Of a stretch of DNA of 64,000 bases, positions 52,759-62,514 are shown one piece after another. Position 1 is the stretch's first letter. Each line of letters begins with the position of its first letter. Position numbers and translations under genes: made by a program. The notes under the pieces were generated by a model, which was not told where the DNA came from, searched no databases, and saw only the letters and a list, made by a program, of their open reading frames with translations. Origin of the DNA: Hymenobacter crusticola (GTDB lineage: Bacteria; Bacteroidota; Bacteroidia; Cytophagales; Hymenobacteraceae). The stretch covers positions 62,001 to 126,000 of the forward strand of contig NZ_MTSE01000008.1 in the NCBI RefSeq assembly GCF_002154225.1. The letters are read 5' to 3'.

Positions 52759-55700
52759 ATGTTGCGACATCTACTTCTTGGCTGCTGCCTGCTTCTTCTG
52801 CTTCCTGCTACTGCCCAGCAGCACTTGGCCCAAGCCCGTCGACAGAGTTATTACACCAAAGTATTTCAGCTTACTGATGCGCAGATCAAACAGCTGTACA
52901 GCAAAGGGCTAGGTCGTATAGAGAAAACGTTCTTCACTCAGCCCGTCGACTCTTTCCCAACGGATAGCCTGACCGGCAATCGGCGGCCACTGCCCAACGG
53001 CTACTATCTGGTAGCCCACGCAGAAGGGTCGCGCCTAGTATACTGGCTCCGTACGGTAACCGACCGACAGCTGCACGTACTTGATAATCAGGTAGACCTC
53101 GCCCTAACCGTTCAGAATGTTGAGGGGCAGCTTGTGCCTGATGCTGAGGTGCGGCTACGTAACCGGTTAATTCCGTTTGATGCATTGACCCGTACATACC
53201 GGCTGGCGAAAGGCGGCCACCAAGGTATTTTGTCGGTAACGGCCGCGGGGCGCACCACGTACCATGTGCTCAACCGCACCTTCCCGAGAAAGGCAATAGT
53301 TAGCAGCTGGTCGCGCCGGCTGCTATATGGGTTCCCACTCGGCTACCTGAAGCGCCCGTTGCGGACCTTCTGGCAAGAACTTGCCCATGCCTCCTATACC
53401 AGTTCGGGACTGGTTGGGCTCTTGCGCTCTGCCTTCAACGAGGAGGTGCGGGACGAACGCCAGCAGCGCCGCGACGACAAGCGAGAACGAACCTGGACAG
53501 GGTACCTCGTCCTAAGCAAGCCGCGCTACCGCCCCACCGGCGATACGCTTCGGCTGAAAGCCCGCGTATTGCGCCGCCGTAACGGCCGACCTAGCTCCGC
53601 GCCACTTACGCTGTGGTTGAGTAGCAATGGTCAGGCTAAAAAGATAGTGACGTTGCACGCCGTCCGACCCGGCTCGTACATCTACGATTTGCCCCTGACC
53701 GATACCCTAGGTTTCCAGGCTGACCGCACGGTGCAAGTGCGCCTAGAAGATGAGCAAGGACTCACCCGCGCTAGTACGTCGTTTTTGTTGGAAGATTACG
53801 AGTTAAAGAGCACGCACTACAGCCTACGGGTCGCGGAGGCGGAGCAGCGTCGGGGCATGCCGCAAGCCTTGTTTCTGCGGGGTACTGATGCTAATGAACT
53901 GCCGCTACTAGATGCCCGCGTGCGGGTGGCAGTGGTGCCCGAGGGCTTAAAGGAGCTAGCCGCGCCTGTGGTGTTTGTGCCCGATACGCTTTGGACCGCC
54001 ACCCAGCCGCTCGACCCGGTAGGCGAAACCCGTCTAAACTTACCGCCCCAGGTACTGCCGGCGGCGGAACTGCGCTACCGTGTAATTGCCACCTTTCTCA
54101 ATGCCGATAACGAACGGCGCGTCGAGCAGCAAACGGTAGAATATCACCTAGACCCGGCTGAGCTACAGCTCACGCTGCGCCATGATTCGTTACAATTACG
54201 CTACTCCGAGCGCGGACAAAGCGTGCCACACGCGGCCACTTTGGAACTGTGGGCAGCTGGTTCTGCCACGCAGCCGTTGACGCAACAAGCGGTACAGCTT
54301 CCCTTGCTGCTGCCCGTGCAACCGCAGGTAGTGCGCTACGTGCTGCGAGACCTAGAAGGCCGCCGCGCCGAGTTACGGCTGAGCAGCAGCAACGCTGAGT
54401 TGGCGCTGCGCTCAGACCGCACCCGCGACTCGCTCCAGCTAGAAGTAGACAATCCGCGCCGATTACCCTTCTGGTATTTCCTTTATCGCGGCAATACGCT
54501 GGTGCAGCGTGGCTACGGCAAAAGTTGGCACCTAACTACCCGTACAGCCAGCCCAGAGCCATGGTTTGTATCGCTGCATTATTTCTGGGGCGGCCAGATG
54601 CAGGCGGCGGAATACAAGGTGCCGCTGCCGCAAAAGGCGTTACACATTCGGGCTGAGCAGCCCACAGTTGCCTATCCTGGCCAGCACCTGCGCCTGCGCT
54701 ACACCGTGACCGATGCCAGCGGCGAACCAATGCCCGGCGTGGATCTGACGGCGTACGCCTACACCACCAAGTTTGAGCAAGCCGAAGCGCCCAACCTACC
54801 TAGCTTTGAACCGTCGGTGCTAGGTCGCTCCACGCGGCGGCGCTTCTCGCTCGGGGCTACGTTCGACAACAATCCGGCGCACGCCGCTACCCGGCCATTA
54901 GCCGCCGACTGGCCACATTGGCGCACGCAGCTAGGTCTCGACTCTCTGCTGTTCTATCAATTCCTGTATCCGGCTACCGGGCAGTTTCGCGAGTACCGAC
55001 CCGCGCCGGGCGGCATTACGCAGCTAGCGCCTTTCGTCGTCGATTCGGGCCGCGTGGCGCCCGCTGCCGCCGTGTACATTGATGGCGTGCCGGCTTACAT
55101 CCGGGAAATAAACCACACGGAACCCTACGCCATCGTGGCGGACAGCGGCTACCACACCGTCGCTATCCGGACGGCTACGCGGCTCGTGACCTTGCAGCGC
55201 GTGTATTTGCGCCACCTGCAAAAGCTCACGTTGAGCGTAGACCCCGCTCGCGTCCAACCGGAAGTGCAGGTAGTTCAGCAACGCGCTGTGTTTACCCCAG
55301 CCGAACAGGCCAACCTAGGGCGGTACGTGCTGCCAGTGTCGGTGGGCGTATCGGCTTGGCCCGGTGGAGCAACGCTGCGCCAAGGGAACCGCTTGCAAGT
55401 GATAAATCAGGGCAGCTACCAGTACGCAGGAGGTACCCGCTTGGCGGGTCCTTTCCGGCCTGATTCCGTGCTGTACCGGGAGGCAGCGGGCGGGCGGCGG
55501 AAGTTCTTATTTGAGCCCTACTACCGCTACCACTTTGCGCCGGGTTTGGTGAAGATGACCAGCACGGCGCCTCACCATTTTGCGCCGCTCAGCACCTTAG
55601 CGGGGCTCAACGATTCGGTGCCGCTGAAGGGTTTTGCCCTGACCGAAGCTGCCGTGCGGGCGCAAGTTGGCCGTTTGGTACCCGTGCAGCGCCTTGTGTT

Positions 55701-58700
55701 GGACGACACCATCCAGACCCGAGCCGGGCAGGGCACTCTGCAACTGTGGGTGCCACCAACAGAGCACGCGGCAGAAGCTGTGCCAGCGCCTCTATTTACC
55801 TTGTTAACGCAGCCGAGCAAACCTAGCTTCACTCGGTTGCTGCGCGGGCTAATGCCTGTGCGCGGACTGGCGCCCGGTCGCTACCAAGCAGTCGTGCTGC
55901 TGGCCGACAGCACTTGCCTCGTACCCGCGCAAGTGCAGGTGCAGGCCAATGGCACCACTTATCTGCAACTACGCCGCACCGATCAGCGGCAAGGCGACTC
56001 CGAACGGCAGCGCATTCGGCGCGTGGTGCAGCAACGGCAGCAGCTAGCCGCCGCTCAACCTGCTTTGCCAACTGTGCGCCCGCTAGCGCCACGTCCCAAA
56101 ACCTCAACGCTGGTGCGAAACCCCGACTGGCTCATCGTGCAAGGTCGGGTAGTAGATCAGGGCTCAGAAGAGGGATTGCCGGGGGTGACGGTACTCGTGA
56201 AAGGCATTACCATAGGTGTCTCAACCAACGCCGATGGCAGCTTTGAGCTGGCCGTGCCGCCGCATAGCCTGCTCACGTTTGCTTCTGTTGGCTACGTCAC
56301 TCAGGAACAATTAGTGGGCAGCGGCGGCGCGGTAGAAGTGCGCCTGCATCCGGACACTAAAGCGTTGGATGAAGTTGTAGTGGTCGGCTACGGCATGCAG
56401 CGCGTTGGGCAACTTCTGAGCGGTAAAGTTGCCGGTGTATCGGTTGCCTCCAGCGCGTCGATTCAAATTAGGGGCAATGCTTCTACGGTGGTTAGTATGC
56501 GCCCATTGCTGATTGTGGATGGGGTGCCTTTCGAAGGTCAGCAGAGCGACCTAGACCCTTCGGCCATTCGCTCGCTCAAAGTCCTGAAGGATGAACAAGC
56601 TGTGGCGCTCTACGGTGCCCGGGCAGCGGCCGGGGTAATCATTATCCAAACAAACGGAAGCGCTGCCCGCCGCGCACCTAGCCTTGCGGATGCGGCAACG
56701 CCCGCAGGAGCGACTGGGCAAGACACTCACTTTGCGCTTCGTCGCCGCTTCTCAGATTATGCCTGGTGGCGCCCGGTGCTGTTCACCGATAGCCACGGCC
56801 AAGCCACTACCGAAGTCACGTTGCCCGACGATGTTACCGGCTGGAATACCTTTGTACTAGGCTCCGACGACCACGGCCGCACGGGTAGTGCTACCGGGCG
56901 CTTGCGTTCCTTCAAGACATTGCTCGCTGAGCTGGCCGTACCCCGCTTTCTGGTGCAGGGCGACCGGGTGCAAGTGCTAGGCAAAGCTTTGAACTATCTG
57001 CCTGACTCAACGGTGGTTACTACCTCGTTTAGTCTGAATAAAAACGCGCCATCAACTCGGCAGCATCAACTAACCACGGCCGTCATCGATACGCTGACCC
57101 TGACAGCCCCCACGGCGGCCGATTCGTTGCAACTTACCTATAAATTGCAGCAAGCCAACGGCTACCATGATGGCGAAGTGCGCACGATTCCTGTGCTGCC
57201 ACAGGGTAGCCGCGAACGGGTGGGCACCTTTGTCGTGCTCACCGCCGCCGATACTACCCTGCAACTGCCTATCAACCCGACGCTAGGGGAGGTGACATTG
57301 CGGGTGGAAAGTGACCCGCTGCCTCTGTTACTGGATGAAATCCGGCAAGTGCAGGCATACCCGTATTTGTGTAACGAGCAGGCGGCTTCCAAGCTCAAAG
57401 CCCTGCTGGTGGAGCAGCGCATCCGGAAAGTGCTTCAGCAGTCTTTCACTGCCGGCCACCAGATTCAACAGCTGATTCGCACGCTGTTACGAGGTCAGCA
57501 CCAGCCCGAAGGGCTCTGGGGTACTTGGCCGGCTTCGCCCGTTAGCCCGTGGGTAACGCTGCACGTGTTGGAAGCCTTATTGGCCGCTGAGCAGCAGGAC
57601 TTTGCGGTGAAGCTAGATCGTAAGGTCATGCAACAGTACCTGCTAGGGTTGCTTGATGCGCTTTTCGCCGATGATGCTTCGCGGGAGGACCCTCGCCGGT
57701 CGCGGCTCGCGGCCGACCGTATTCGGCTATTACAGCTGCTGCACCAACTCGGCACCGAAATCGATTATGCGACGTACCTGAAGCGGTTGGATCAGTTGGG
57801 GCGTAGCCGGCAGCTGCTCGATGTGTACCTAGCTGCCACGACGTTGCGCCAGCAGCTACACTTACCGTATCAGGTGGATACATTGCGCCGCTTTCGTCGT
57901 GCTACTGAGCTAGGAGGCATATTCTACGAGGACACGTTGCATGCGACCAATTCCTACTACCAGCAGCTACTACCAACTCGCATTGGTAATACCCTTCTGG
58001 CCTACAAAGTATTACGCGCAAAAGGCGGCTATGAGACGGAGCTGTTGCGCCTGCGTACGTTCTTGCTGAACCAACGCGTGGGTGGTCACTGGAGCAGTAC
58101 CTACGAAGCGGCCTGTATTCTCGAGACGATTAGCCCTGAGTTGCTGCTAGGAAAGCAGTCTATCAAAGAAGTAGCGAGCACCGTAAAGTTGAGCGGCCCA
58201 CTCACTCAGGAAATTGCCCGCTTCCCTTTCCAAACTACACTACCTGCCACCAGTAGCAGCCTGTCGTTACGGAAGCAAGGCCCCTTGCCGGTGTATGCTA
58301 CTGCGTATCAAACCTTTCTCAATCCTAAGCCTGCCGCTGTTCAAACACCTTTCCGAGTAACTACCGCTCTTGCCGGCCAGACGGGGGCCCGCGTATCGTT
58401 GCGCACCGGCCAGCCCGTCGAGCTGGTAGTGACGGTGGATGTGCCGGCGGAGGCCCGCTACGTGCTGGTGGAAGTGCCGATTCCGGCCGGCTGTTCTTAT
58501 GGTTCGGCGGCGCCCACCAACCGCTACGAAGTACATCGTGAATACCTGCGCCAGCAAACTGGCATCTTCTGCGACGTCTTGCCGGCTGGTCGCCACGTTT
58601 TCCGCGTGGCGCTGCAACCTAGGTTTCGGGGGCATTACACACTTAATCCAGCCAAAGCAGAGCTTATGTACTTCCCGACCCGCTTTGGCCGGGCGGCTAG

Positions 58701-58722
58701 CAAGCAAGTTGTGATGGAATGA
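52759..58722 (+). CDS. Alpha-2-macroglobulin-like protein with inserted carboxypeptidase-like and TonB-plug domains
   Basis: This 1987-residue exported protein has a signal peptide (MLRHLLLGCCLLLLLPATAQ). Macroglobulin domains fill the first half: SKPRYRPTGDTLRLKARVL near 254 and FLLEDYELKS near 345, with a further strand-rich unit from about 629. A SusC-type carboxypeptidase-like domain follows at about 1127-1200 (VQGRVVDQGSEEGLPGVTVL), then a TonB-plug-like domain at about 1202-1300 (VVVVGYG, IQIRG, LLIVDGVPF, VALYGARAAAGVIII). The A2M core resumes at about 1325 (FALRRRFSDYAWWRPVLFTD). The thioester motif CNEQ (C1538, Q1541) keeps both bond-forming residues. There is no barrel. The start at 52759 is preferred to TTG 52723. 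Known A2M proteins trap proteases; the plug suggests outer-membrane docking, as inference. Confidence 0.9.
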   Translation: MLRHLLLGCCLLLLLPATAQQHLAQARRQSYYTKVFQLTDAQIKQLYSKGLGRIEKTFFTQPVDSFPTDSLTGNRRPLPNGYYLVAHAEGSRLVYWLRTVTDRQLHVLDNQVDLALTVQNVEGQLVPDAEVRLRNRLIPFDALTRTYRLAKGGHQGILSVTAAGRTTYHVLNRTFPRKAIVSSWSRRLLYGFPLGYLKRPLRTFWQELAHASYTSSGLVGLLRSAFNEEVRDERQQRRDDKRERTWTGYLVLSKPRYRPTGDTLRLKARVLRRRNGRPSSAPLTLWLSSNGQAKKIVTLHAVRPGSYIYDLPLTDTLGFQADRTVQVRLEDEQGLTRASTSFLLEDYELKSTHYSLRVAEAEQRRGMPQALFLRGTDANELPLLDARVRVAVVPEGLKELAAPVVFVPDTLWTATQPLDPVGETRLNLPPQVLPAAELRYRVIATFLNADNERRVEQQTVEYHLDPAELQLTLRHDSLQLRYSERGQSVPHAATLELWAAGSATQPLTQQAVQLPLLLPVQPQVVRYVLRDLEGRRAELRLSSSNAELALRSDRTRDSLQLEVDNPRRLPFWYFLYRGNTLVQRGYGKSWHLTTRTASPEPWFVSLHYFWGGQMQAAEYKVPLPQKALHIRAEQPTVAYPGQHLRLRYTVTDASGEPMPGVDLTAYAYTTKFEQAEAPNLPSFEPSVLGRSTRRRFSLGATFDNNPAHAATRPLAADWPHWRTQLGLDSLLFYQFLYPATGQFREYRPAPGGITQLAPFVVDSGRVAPAAAVYIDGVPAYIREINHTEPYAIVADSGYHTVAIRTATRLVTLQRVYLRHLQKLTLSVDPARVQPEVQVVQQRAVFTPAEQANLGRYVLPVSVGVSAWPGGATLRQGNRLQVINQGSYQYAGGTRLAGPFRPDSVLYREAAGGRRKFLFEPYYRYHFAPGLVKMTSTAPHHFAPLSTLAGLNDSVPLKGFALTEAAVRAQVGRLVPVQRLVLDDTIQTRAGQGTLQLWVPPTEHAAEAVPAPLFTLLTQPSKPSFTRLLRGLMPVRGLAPGRYQAVVLLADSTCLVPAQVQVQANGTTYLQLRRTDQRQGDSERQRIRRVVQQRQQLAAAQPALPTVRPLAPRPKTSTLVRNPDWLIVQGRVVDQGSEEGLPGVTVLVKGITIGVSTNADGSFELAVPPHSLLTFASVGYVTQEQLVGSGGAVEVRLHPDTKALDEVVVVGYGMQRVGQLLSGKVAGVSVASSASIQIRGNASTVVSMRPLLIVDGVPFEGQQSDLDPSAIRSLKVLKDEQAVALYGARAAAGVIIIQTNGSAARRAPSLADAATPAGATGQDTHFALRRRFSDYAWWRPVLFTDSHGQATTEVTLPDDVTGWNTFVLGSDDHGRTGSATGRLRSFKTLLAELAVPRFLVQGDRVQVLGKALNYLPDSTVVTTSFSLNKNAPSTRQHQLTTAVIDTLTLTAPTAADSLQLTYKLQQANGYHDGEVRTIPVLPQGSRERVGTFVVLTAADTTLQLPINPTLGEVTLRVESDPLPLLLDEIRQVQAYPYLCNEQAASKLKALLVEQRIRKVLQQSFTAGHQIQQLIRTLLRGQHQPEGLWGTWPASPVSPWVTLHVLEALLAAEQQDFAVKLDRKVMQQYLLGLLDALFADDASREDPRRSRLAADRIRLLQLLHQLGTEIDYATYLKRLDQLGRSRQLLDVYLAATTLRQQLHLPYQVDTLRRFRRATELGGIFYEDTLHATNSYYQQLLPTRIGNTLLAYKVLRAKGGYETELLRLRTFLLNQRVGGHWSSTYEAACILETISPELLLGKQSIKEVASTVKLSGPLTQEIARFPFQTTLPATSSSLSLRKQGPLPVYATAYQTFLNPKPAAVQTPFRVTTALAGQTGARVSLRTGQPVELVVTVDVPAEARYVLVEVPIPAGCSYGSAAPTNRYEVHREYLRQQTGIFCDVLPAGRHVFRVALQPRFRGHYTLNPAKAELMYFPTRFGRAASKQVVME

Positions 58723-58861
58723 GCTAGGGGTTTACGAGCCTACCTAATTGCACAAGGGCGCGGGGTTTGAAATTGCTGTTCGTTGAAGACAACCCGTACT
58801 TAAATCGCTGCATCTGATAGGTTATACTACCTTGCTGTTCCAGATCAGCTCTCCCAATTCC

Positions 58862-61336
58862 ATGAAGAAAATCTACCTGCTCGCCTTTGCTGCCAACATC
58901 AGTGCTTCGGCATCGGCGCAACAGCCAAGCGCTGCAACTGCTAACACCTTTGCGACCAGCTACCGCGCCACGCCCGCCAAAGTTAACGACTTGGTACACA
59001 CCAAGCTGGATGTGCGCTTTGACTATGCCAAGCGCTACCTCTACGGCAAGGAGTGGGTGACGCTAAAGCCGCACGGCTACGCTACTGATTCGCTCCGGCT
59101 CGATGCCAAGGGCATGGACATCAAAACGGTGGCCTTAGTGCAGAACAGCAAGCAGCAACCGCTCAAGTACGACTACGATCAGCAGCAATTGCTCATCCAC
59201 CTAGGTCGGACGATGAAGGCAGGGGAGAGCTACACCGTTTACCTGGAGTACACCGCCAAGCCCGATGAGCTGGAGGTGAAAGGCAGTGCCGCCATTAGCG
59301 ACGCGCGAGGCTTGTACTTCATCAATCCCGATAGCACCGTGAAGGGCAAGCCCGTGCAGATCTGGACGCAAGGCGAATCGGAGTCGAACTCGGCGTGGTT
59401 CCCGACCATCGACAAGCCCAACCAGAAAACCACCACGGAGCTGAGTATGACGGTGCCCAGCAAGTACGTCACGCTGAGCAACGGCCAACTCACGTCGCAG
59501 ACGCCGGCCGGGGCAGGGCTGCGCACCGACACCTGGAAGATGGACCAGCCCTACGCACCCTACCTGGTGATGATGGCCATTGGGGACTTCAAAATTGCGA
59601 AGGAGCAGTGGCGCGGGAAGGAAGTGAGCTACTATATGGAGCCGCAGTATGCTGCGCAAGCGCAGCGGATATTCGGGCGCACGCCGCAGATGCTGGAGTT
59701 CTTTTCGAACAAGCTAGGGGTGGAGTTTCCCTGGAATAAGTACGCTCAGATTGTGGTGCGCGACTACGTGAGCGGGGCCATGGAAAACACCACCGCGTCG
59801 TTGTTCGGAGAACAAGCCCAGGGTACAGCCCGCGAGCTGCTCGATTGGGAATACGCGGGCGTGGAGCGCGAAATTGCCCACGAGCTGTTCCACCACTGGT
59901 TCGGCGACTACGTGACCTGCGAAAGCTGGAGCAACTTGACGGTGAATGAGTCCTTCGCGAATTTCTGCGAAACCGTGTGGGCCGAACACGCCTTTGGTAC
60001 CGACGCTGCCGAGGCTCAGGGCTACCGCAGCATCTCGCGCTACTACGGCAACCCGGCCAATTTCACCAAGCCACTCGTGCGGTTTCAGTACGCCGACAAA
60101 GAGGACATGTTCGACGCGGTGACCTACCAGAAGGGCGGCAACATCCTGAACATGCTGCGCGTGTACCTAGGTGACGACGTATTCTTTAAAGGCTTGAACC
60201 TGTACCTCAAGCAAAACGCCTTTGGCAACGGCGAGGCTCAGCAAGTGCGCTTGGCGCTGGAAGAAGCGTCGGGTCAGGATCTAAACTGGTTCTTCAACCA
60301 ATGGTACTACCGCGCCGGCCACCCCATCGTTACTATCGACTATCGTTGGGATGCGGCGCGCAAGATGCAAGAAGTAACCATCAAGCAAACGCAAGCGGGT
60401 CAGCCCTTTGTCTTGCCGTTGAAGGTAGATGTATACGTGAATGGCAAGCCCGAGCGCCACGCCGTATGGGTGCGCGACGCCGTAACGACGCTCCAGCTCC
60501 CGGCCGCTTCGAAGCCCGATCTAGTGAACGTCGACGCCGAAAAAGTGCTAGTGTGGCAAAAAACCGATAATAAGAGCCTCACCGAATACGCCTACCAGTA
60601 CGCCCACGCGCCGCGCTACCTCGACCGCCTCGAAGCGCTGAAAGCGGGCAAGGAAAAGCAAACCGACAAGCTAGCTCGCCAAACCGCGGTAGCCGGCCTC
60701 AGCGATAAGTTCTACAACATCCGCGTGGCCGCCATCGAAAACCTAGACCTGAAGAACAAAGCCACCCGCAAAGCCGCCGCGCCGGCCTTACAAAAGCTAG
60801 CTGCCGCCGATTCTTCGTTGAAGGTGCGGGCGGAAGCACTTAAGGCATTAGCCGAATTCAAAAGCAAACGCTACGAAAAGCTGTTCGCCGACGCCCTGCG
60901 CAGCCAATCCTACGCCGTGCAAGGTGCTGCATTGCAGGGGCTAGCTTCGGTAAACTTAAAGCAAGCGCAAGCGCAGGCCAACACCTTGGAAGCCGATAAC
61001 AAAGGGGAGCTAACCCAGGCCCTCGTGGCAGTATACGGCCAAAGCGGCGACCCAGCAAAGTGGCCTTGGGTGCTAGCTCGGTTTGACGCCGGCGATGCAA
61101 ACGACCGATTCGGCATGATGCCGGGCTTCAGCAGCTTACTAGCCCGGGTGCAAGAGCCGGCAGCCTTTGCCCAAGGCGTGAGCCGTATTAAAGACCTAGG
61201 TGTGAAATACAAGCAGTTCGGAGTGGATAAGCGGCTGCTGCCGCTGCTGGAATCGTTGAAAGCGGGCAAAAGCAACGACGCGGCTGCGCAGCAAGTTGTT
61301 GATCAGGCAATAAGCGCAATACAAGCAGCGAAGTAG
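58862..61336 (+). CDS. M1 family aminopeptidase, exported
   Basis: This 824-residue zinc metallopeptidase of the M1 (aminopeptidase N) family has a signal peptide (MKKIYLLAFAANISASASAQ). The GAMEN substrate motif (SGAMENTTASLFG) and zinc motif HELFHHWFGDY with the distal E363 (H340, H344) are complete. An ERAP-like C-terminal domain follows with HEAT-like helices at 600-820 (KVRAEALKALAEFKSK, SYAVQGAALQGLASVNL). The start at 58862 opens with the signal peptide. It follows the A2M-like gene by 139 bases on the same strand, so the two could be functionally linked, but that is not proven. Confidence 0.94.
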   Translation: MKKIYLLAFAANISASASAQQPSAATANTFATSYRATPAKVNDLVHTKLDVRFDYAKRYLYGKEWVTLKPHGYATDSLRLDAKGMDIKTVALVQNSKQQPLKYDYDQQQLLIHLGRTMKAGESYTVYLEYTAKPDELEVKGSAAISDARGLYFINPDSTVKGKPVQIWTQGESESNSAWFPTIDKPNQKTTTELSMTVPSKYVTLSNGQLTSQTPAGAGLRTDTWKMDQPYAPYLVMMAIGDFKIAKEQWRGKEVSYYMEPQYAAQAQRIFGRTPQMLEFFSNKLGVEFPWNKYAQIVVRDYVSGAMENTTASLFGEQAQGTARELLDWEYAGVEREIAHELFHHWFGDYVTCESWSNLTVNESFANFCETVWAEHAFGTDAAEAQGYRSISRYYGNPANFTKPLVRFQYADKEDMFDAVTYQKGGNILNMLRVYLGDDVFFKGLNLYLKQNAFGNGEAQQVRLALEEASGQDLNWFFNQWYYRAGHPIVTIDYRWDAARKMQEVTIKQTQAGQPFVLPLKVDVYVNGKPERHAVWVRDAVTTLQLPAASKPDLVNVDAEKVLVWQKTDNKSLTEYAYQYAHAPRYLDRLEALKAGKEKQTDKLARQTAVAGLSDKFYNIRVAAIENLDLKNKATRKAAAPALQKLAAADSSLKVRAEALKALAEFKSKRYEKLFADALRSQSYAVQGAALQGLASVNLKQAQAQANTLEADNKGELTQALVAVYGQSGDPAKWPWVLARFDAGDANDRFGMMPGFSSLLARVQEPAAFAQGVSRIKDLGVKYKQFGVDKRLLPLLESLKAGKSNDAAAQQVVDQAISAIQAAK

Positions 61337-61418
61337 AAAAATAGAACCGCGTGCTATATAGTTTGGCTGCTATTTTGACGGGGACGATGCTCACCATTTT
61401 ATTCTTCAAAAATAGCTC

Positions 61419-61883
61419 GTGAGAAAAGTTCTATTCTTAGTAGCAGCAGGCTTACTGCCTTTTTGCGCATCAGCCCAGTTGTCGGTTGGAGGGTTCACGC
61501 ACTTAGCCAGTGCCGGCGTTAGTATGGCCACGCGTAAGCACAACCCGAAGGCTAGCTCAAACAAGCCAGACGCAACCGTGACGCACTTCCGGGCGGGTAA
61601 CAAATCTATTCCGCAGAAGCGCACCCCAGAAGATCAAATTCGCGGCAGAGCAGCCGAAGACATCAAGACGTTGGAAGGATTCCTGACGGCTGCGCAAGAG
61701 GCGTATGCTCGCCCTGAGGAGAAGAATGTCTGCCATGATCCTTCGTTGGCCCAAGCTCTTATCGCTAACATCAAGAAGCTACAGCCCAGTTGGAGTGTGG
61801 TTCCTTACCAACAGGAGCTAGCTTTTTACGTGCAAGAACAGAAGCGGCGTCAGCAGCCAGAGCCAGGAAGTGTGACTCCGTAG
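61419..61883 (+). CDS. Small secreted protein, unknown, GTG start
   Basis: This 154-residue exported protein starts with GTG at 61419 and has a clear signal peptide (RKVLFLVAAGLLPFCASAQ). The mature part has a lysine- and asparagine-rich region (TRKHNPKASSNKPDATVTHF) and a helical segment with one cysteine (EEKNVCHDPSLAQALIANIKKL). The family is unknown. A strong terminator follows 22 bases after the stop, supporting a real gene. Confidence 0.65.
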   Translation: MRKVLFLVAAGLLPFCASAQLSVGGFTHLASAGVSMATRKHNPKASSNKPDATVTHFRAGNKSIPQKRTPEDQIRGRAAEDIKTLEGFLTAAQEAYARPEEKNVCHDPSLAQALIANIKKLQPSWSVVPYQQELAFYVQEQKRRQQPEPGSVTP

Positions 61884-61905
61884 CCTTTTAGCTTTGCTAA
61901 TTACC

Positions 61906-61949
61906 AAAACAACAGAGCCCAGGACTGCGGTCCTGGGCTCTGTTGTTTT
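61906..61949. terminator. Bidirectional terminator hairpin
   Basis: A perfect 20-base stem (61906-61925 with 61930-61949) ends with TTTT on both strands. It lies between the plus-strand secreted protein and the minus-strand HxlR gene, both ending here. Confidence 0.85.
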
Positions 61950-61974
61950 GGCTGCGCCGTGCGGATGCTTGTAC

Positions 61975-62415
61975 CTAGCTTTCCACTTCCTCCTTTTCTC
62001 TGGCTGCGAAGGCTTTACGAGCTTGTGCAATAGCGGGCGCGTGCTGGCTGGCCCAGTTGCCAAACTCGATAACAGCTCCCAGCAAACCCTGACCTAGCTC
62101 GGTGAGGCGATACTCTACGCGGGGCGGCACCTCGGCGTATACGGTGCGCGTCACAAGGCCGTCGGCTTCCAGGGTGCGGAGCGTCACAGTGAGCATGCGC
62201 TGCGAAATACCGTCGATGCGCTTGCGCAACTCGTTGAAGCGCAGACTACCCGCGCTACCTAGGTGCAGGATGGAAAACAACGACCACTTGTCGCCGAAGC
62301 GGTCGAGGATGTCGCGTATGGGGCATAGGCCGGGGCCATTTTCCGGAACGGCGAGGATTTTTTGCGCGGCAGCCGCAATTTTATCTACCTGATTATCAGC
62401 AATAGTTACGTACAT
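61975..62415 (-). CDS. HxlR family transcriptional regulator
   Basis: This 146-residue winged-helix regulator of the HxlR family, like YodB, HypR and CatR, often senses electrophiles or quinones through a cysteine. The hallmark LCPIRDILDRFGDKWSLFSILHL carries the conserved cysteine at C31. The recognition helix region RFNELRKRIDGISQRMLTVTLRTLEADGLVTR follows. It lies divergent from a quinone-reductase-like gene with 99 bases between, the common arrangement for a redox-sensing repressor and its target. Confidence 0.92.
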   Translation of the reverse strand: MYVTIADNQVDKIAAAAQKILAVPENGPGLCPIRDILDRFGDKWSLFSILHLGSAGSLRFNELRKRIDGISQRMLTVTLRTLEADGLVTRTVYAEVPPRVEYRLTELGQGLLGAVIEFGNWASQHAPAIAQARKAFAAREKEEVES

Positions 62416-62474
62416 GTGCCTTAGGAAGCGAAAGATGCCTTCTTGTACCAGGCTGACTAGCCCAGTACCTTTGA

Positions 62475-62489
62475 GTTACTAAAAGTAAC
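62475..62489. promoter_or_regulatory. Probable HxlR operator (GTTACT-AAA-AGTAAC)
   Basis: A perfect 6-base inverted repeat with a 3-base spacer lies between the divergent HxlR and reductase genes, about 26 bases before the reductase start. Its form resembles TACT/AGTA operators of YodB/HypR-type regulators. Confidence 0.6.
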
Positions 62490-62514
62490 CATTGAACTTT
62501 TACTCTCCAAACAT

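Noticed and set aside
58724..58999. 91-residue minus-strand frame between the A2M-like and M1 genes
   Set aside because: It overlaps the M1 signal peptide region on the opposite strand and has no features of its own.
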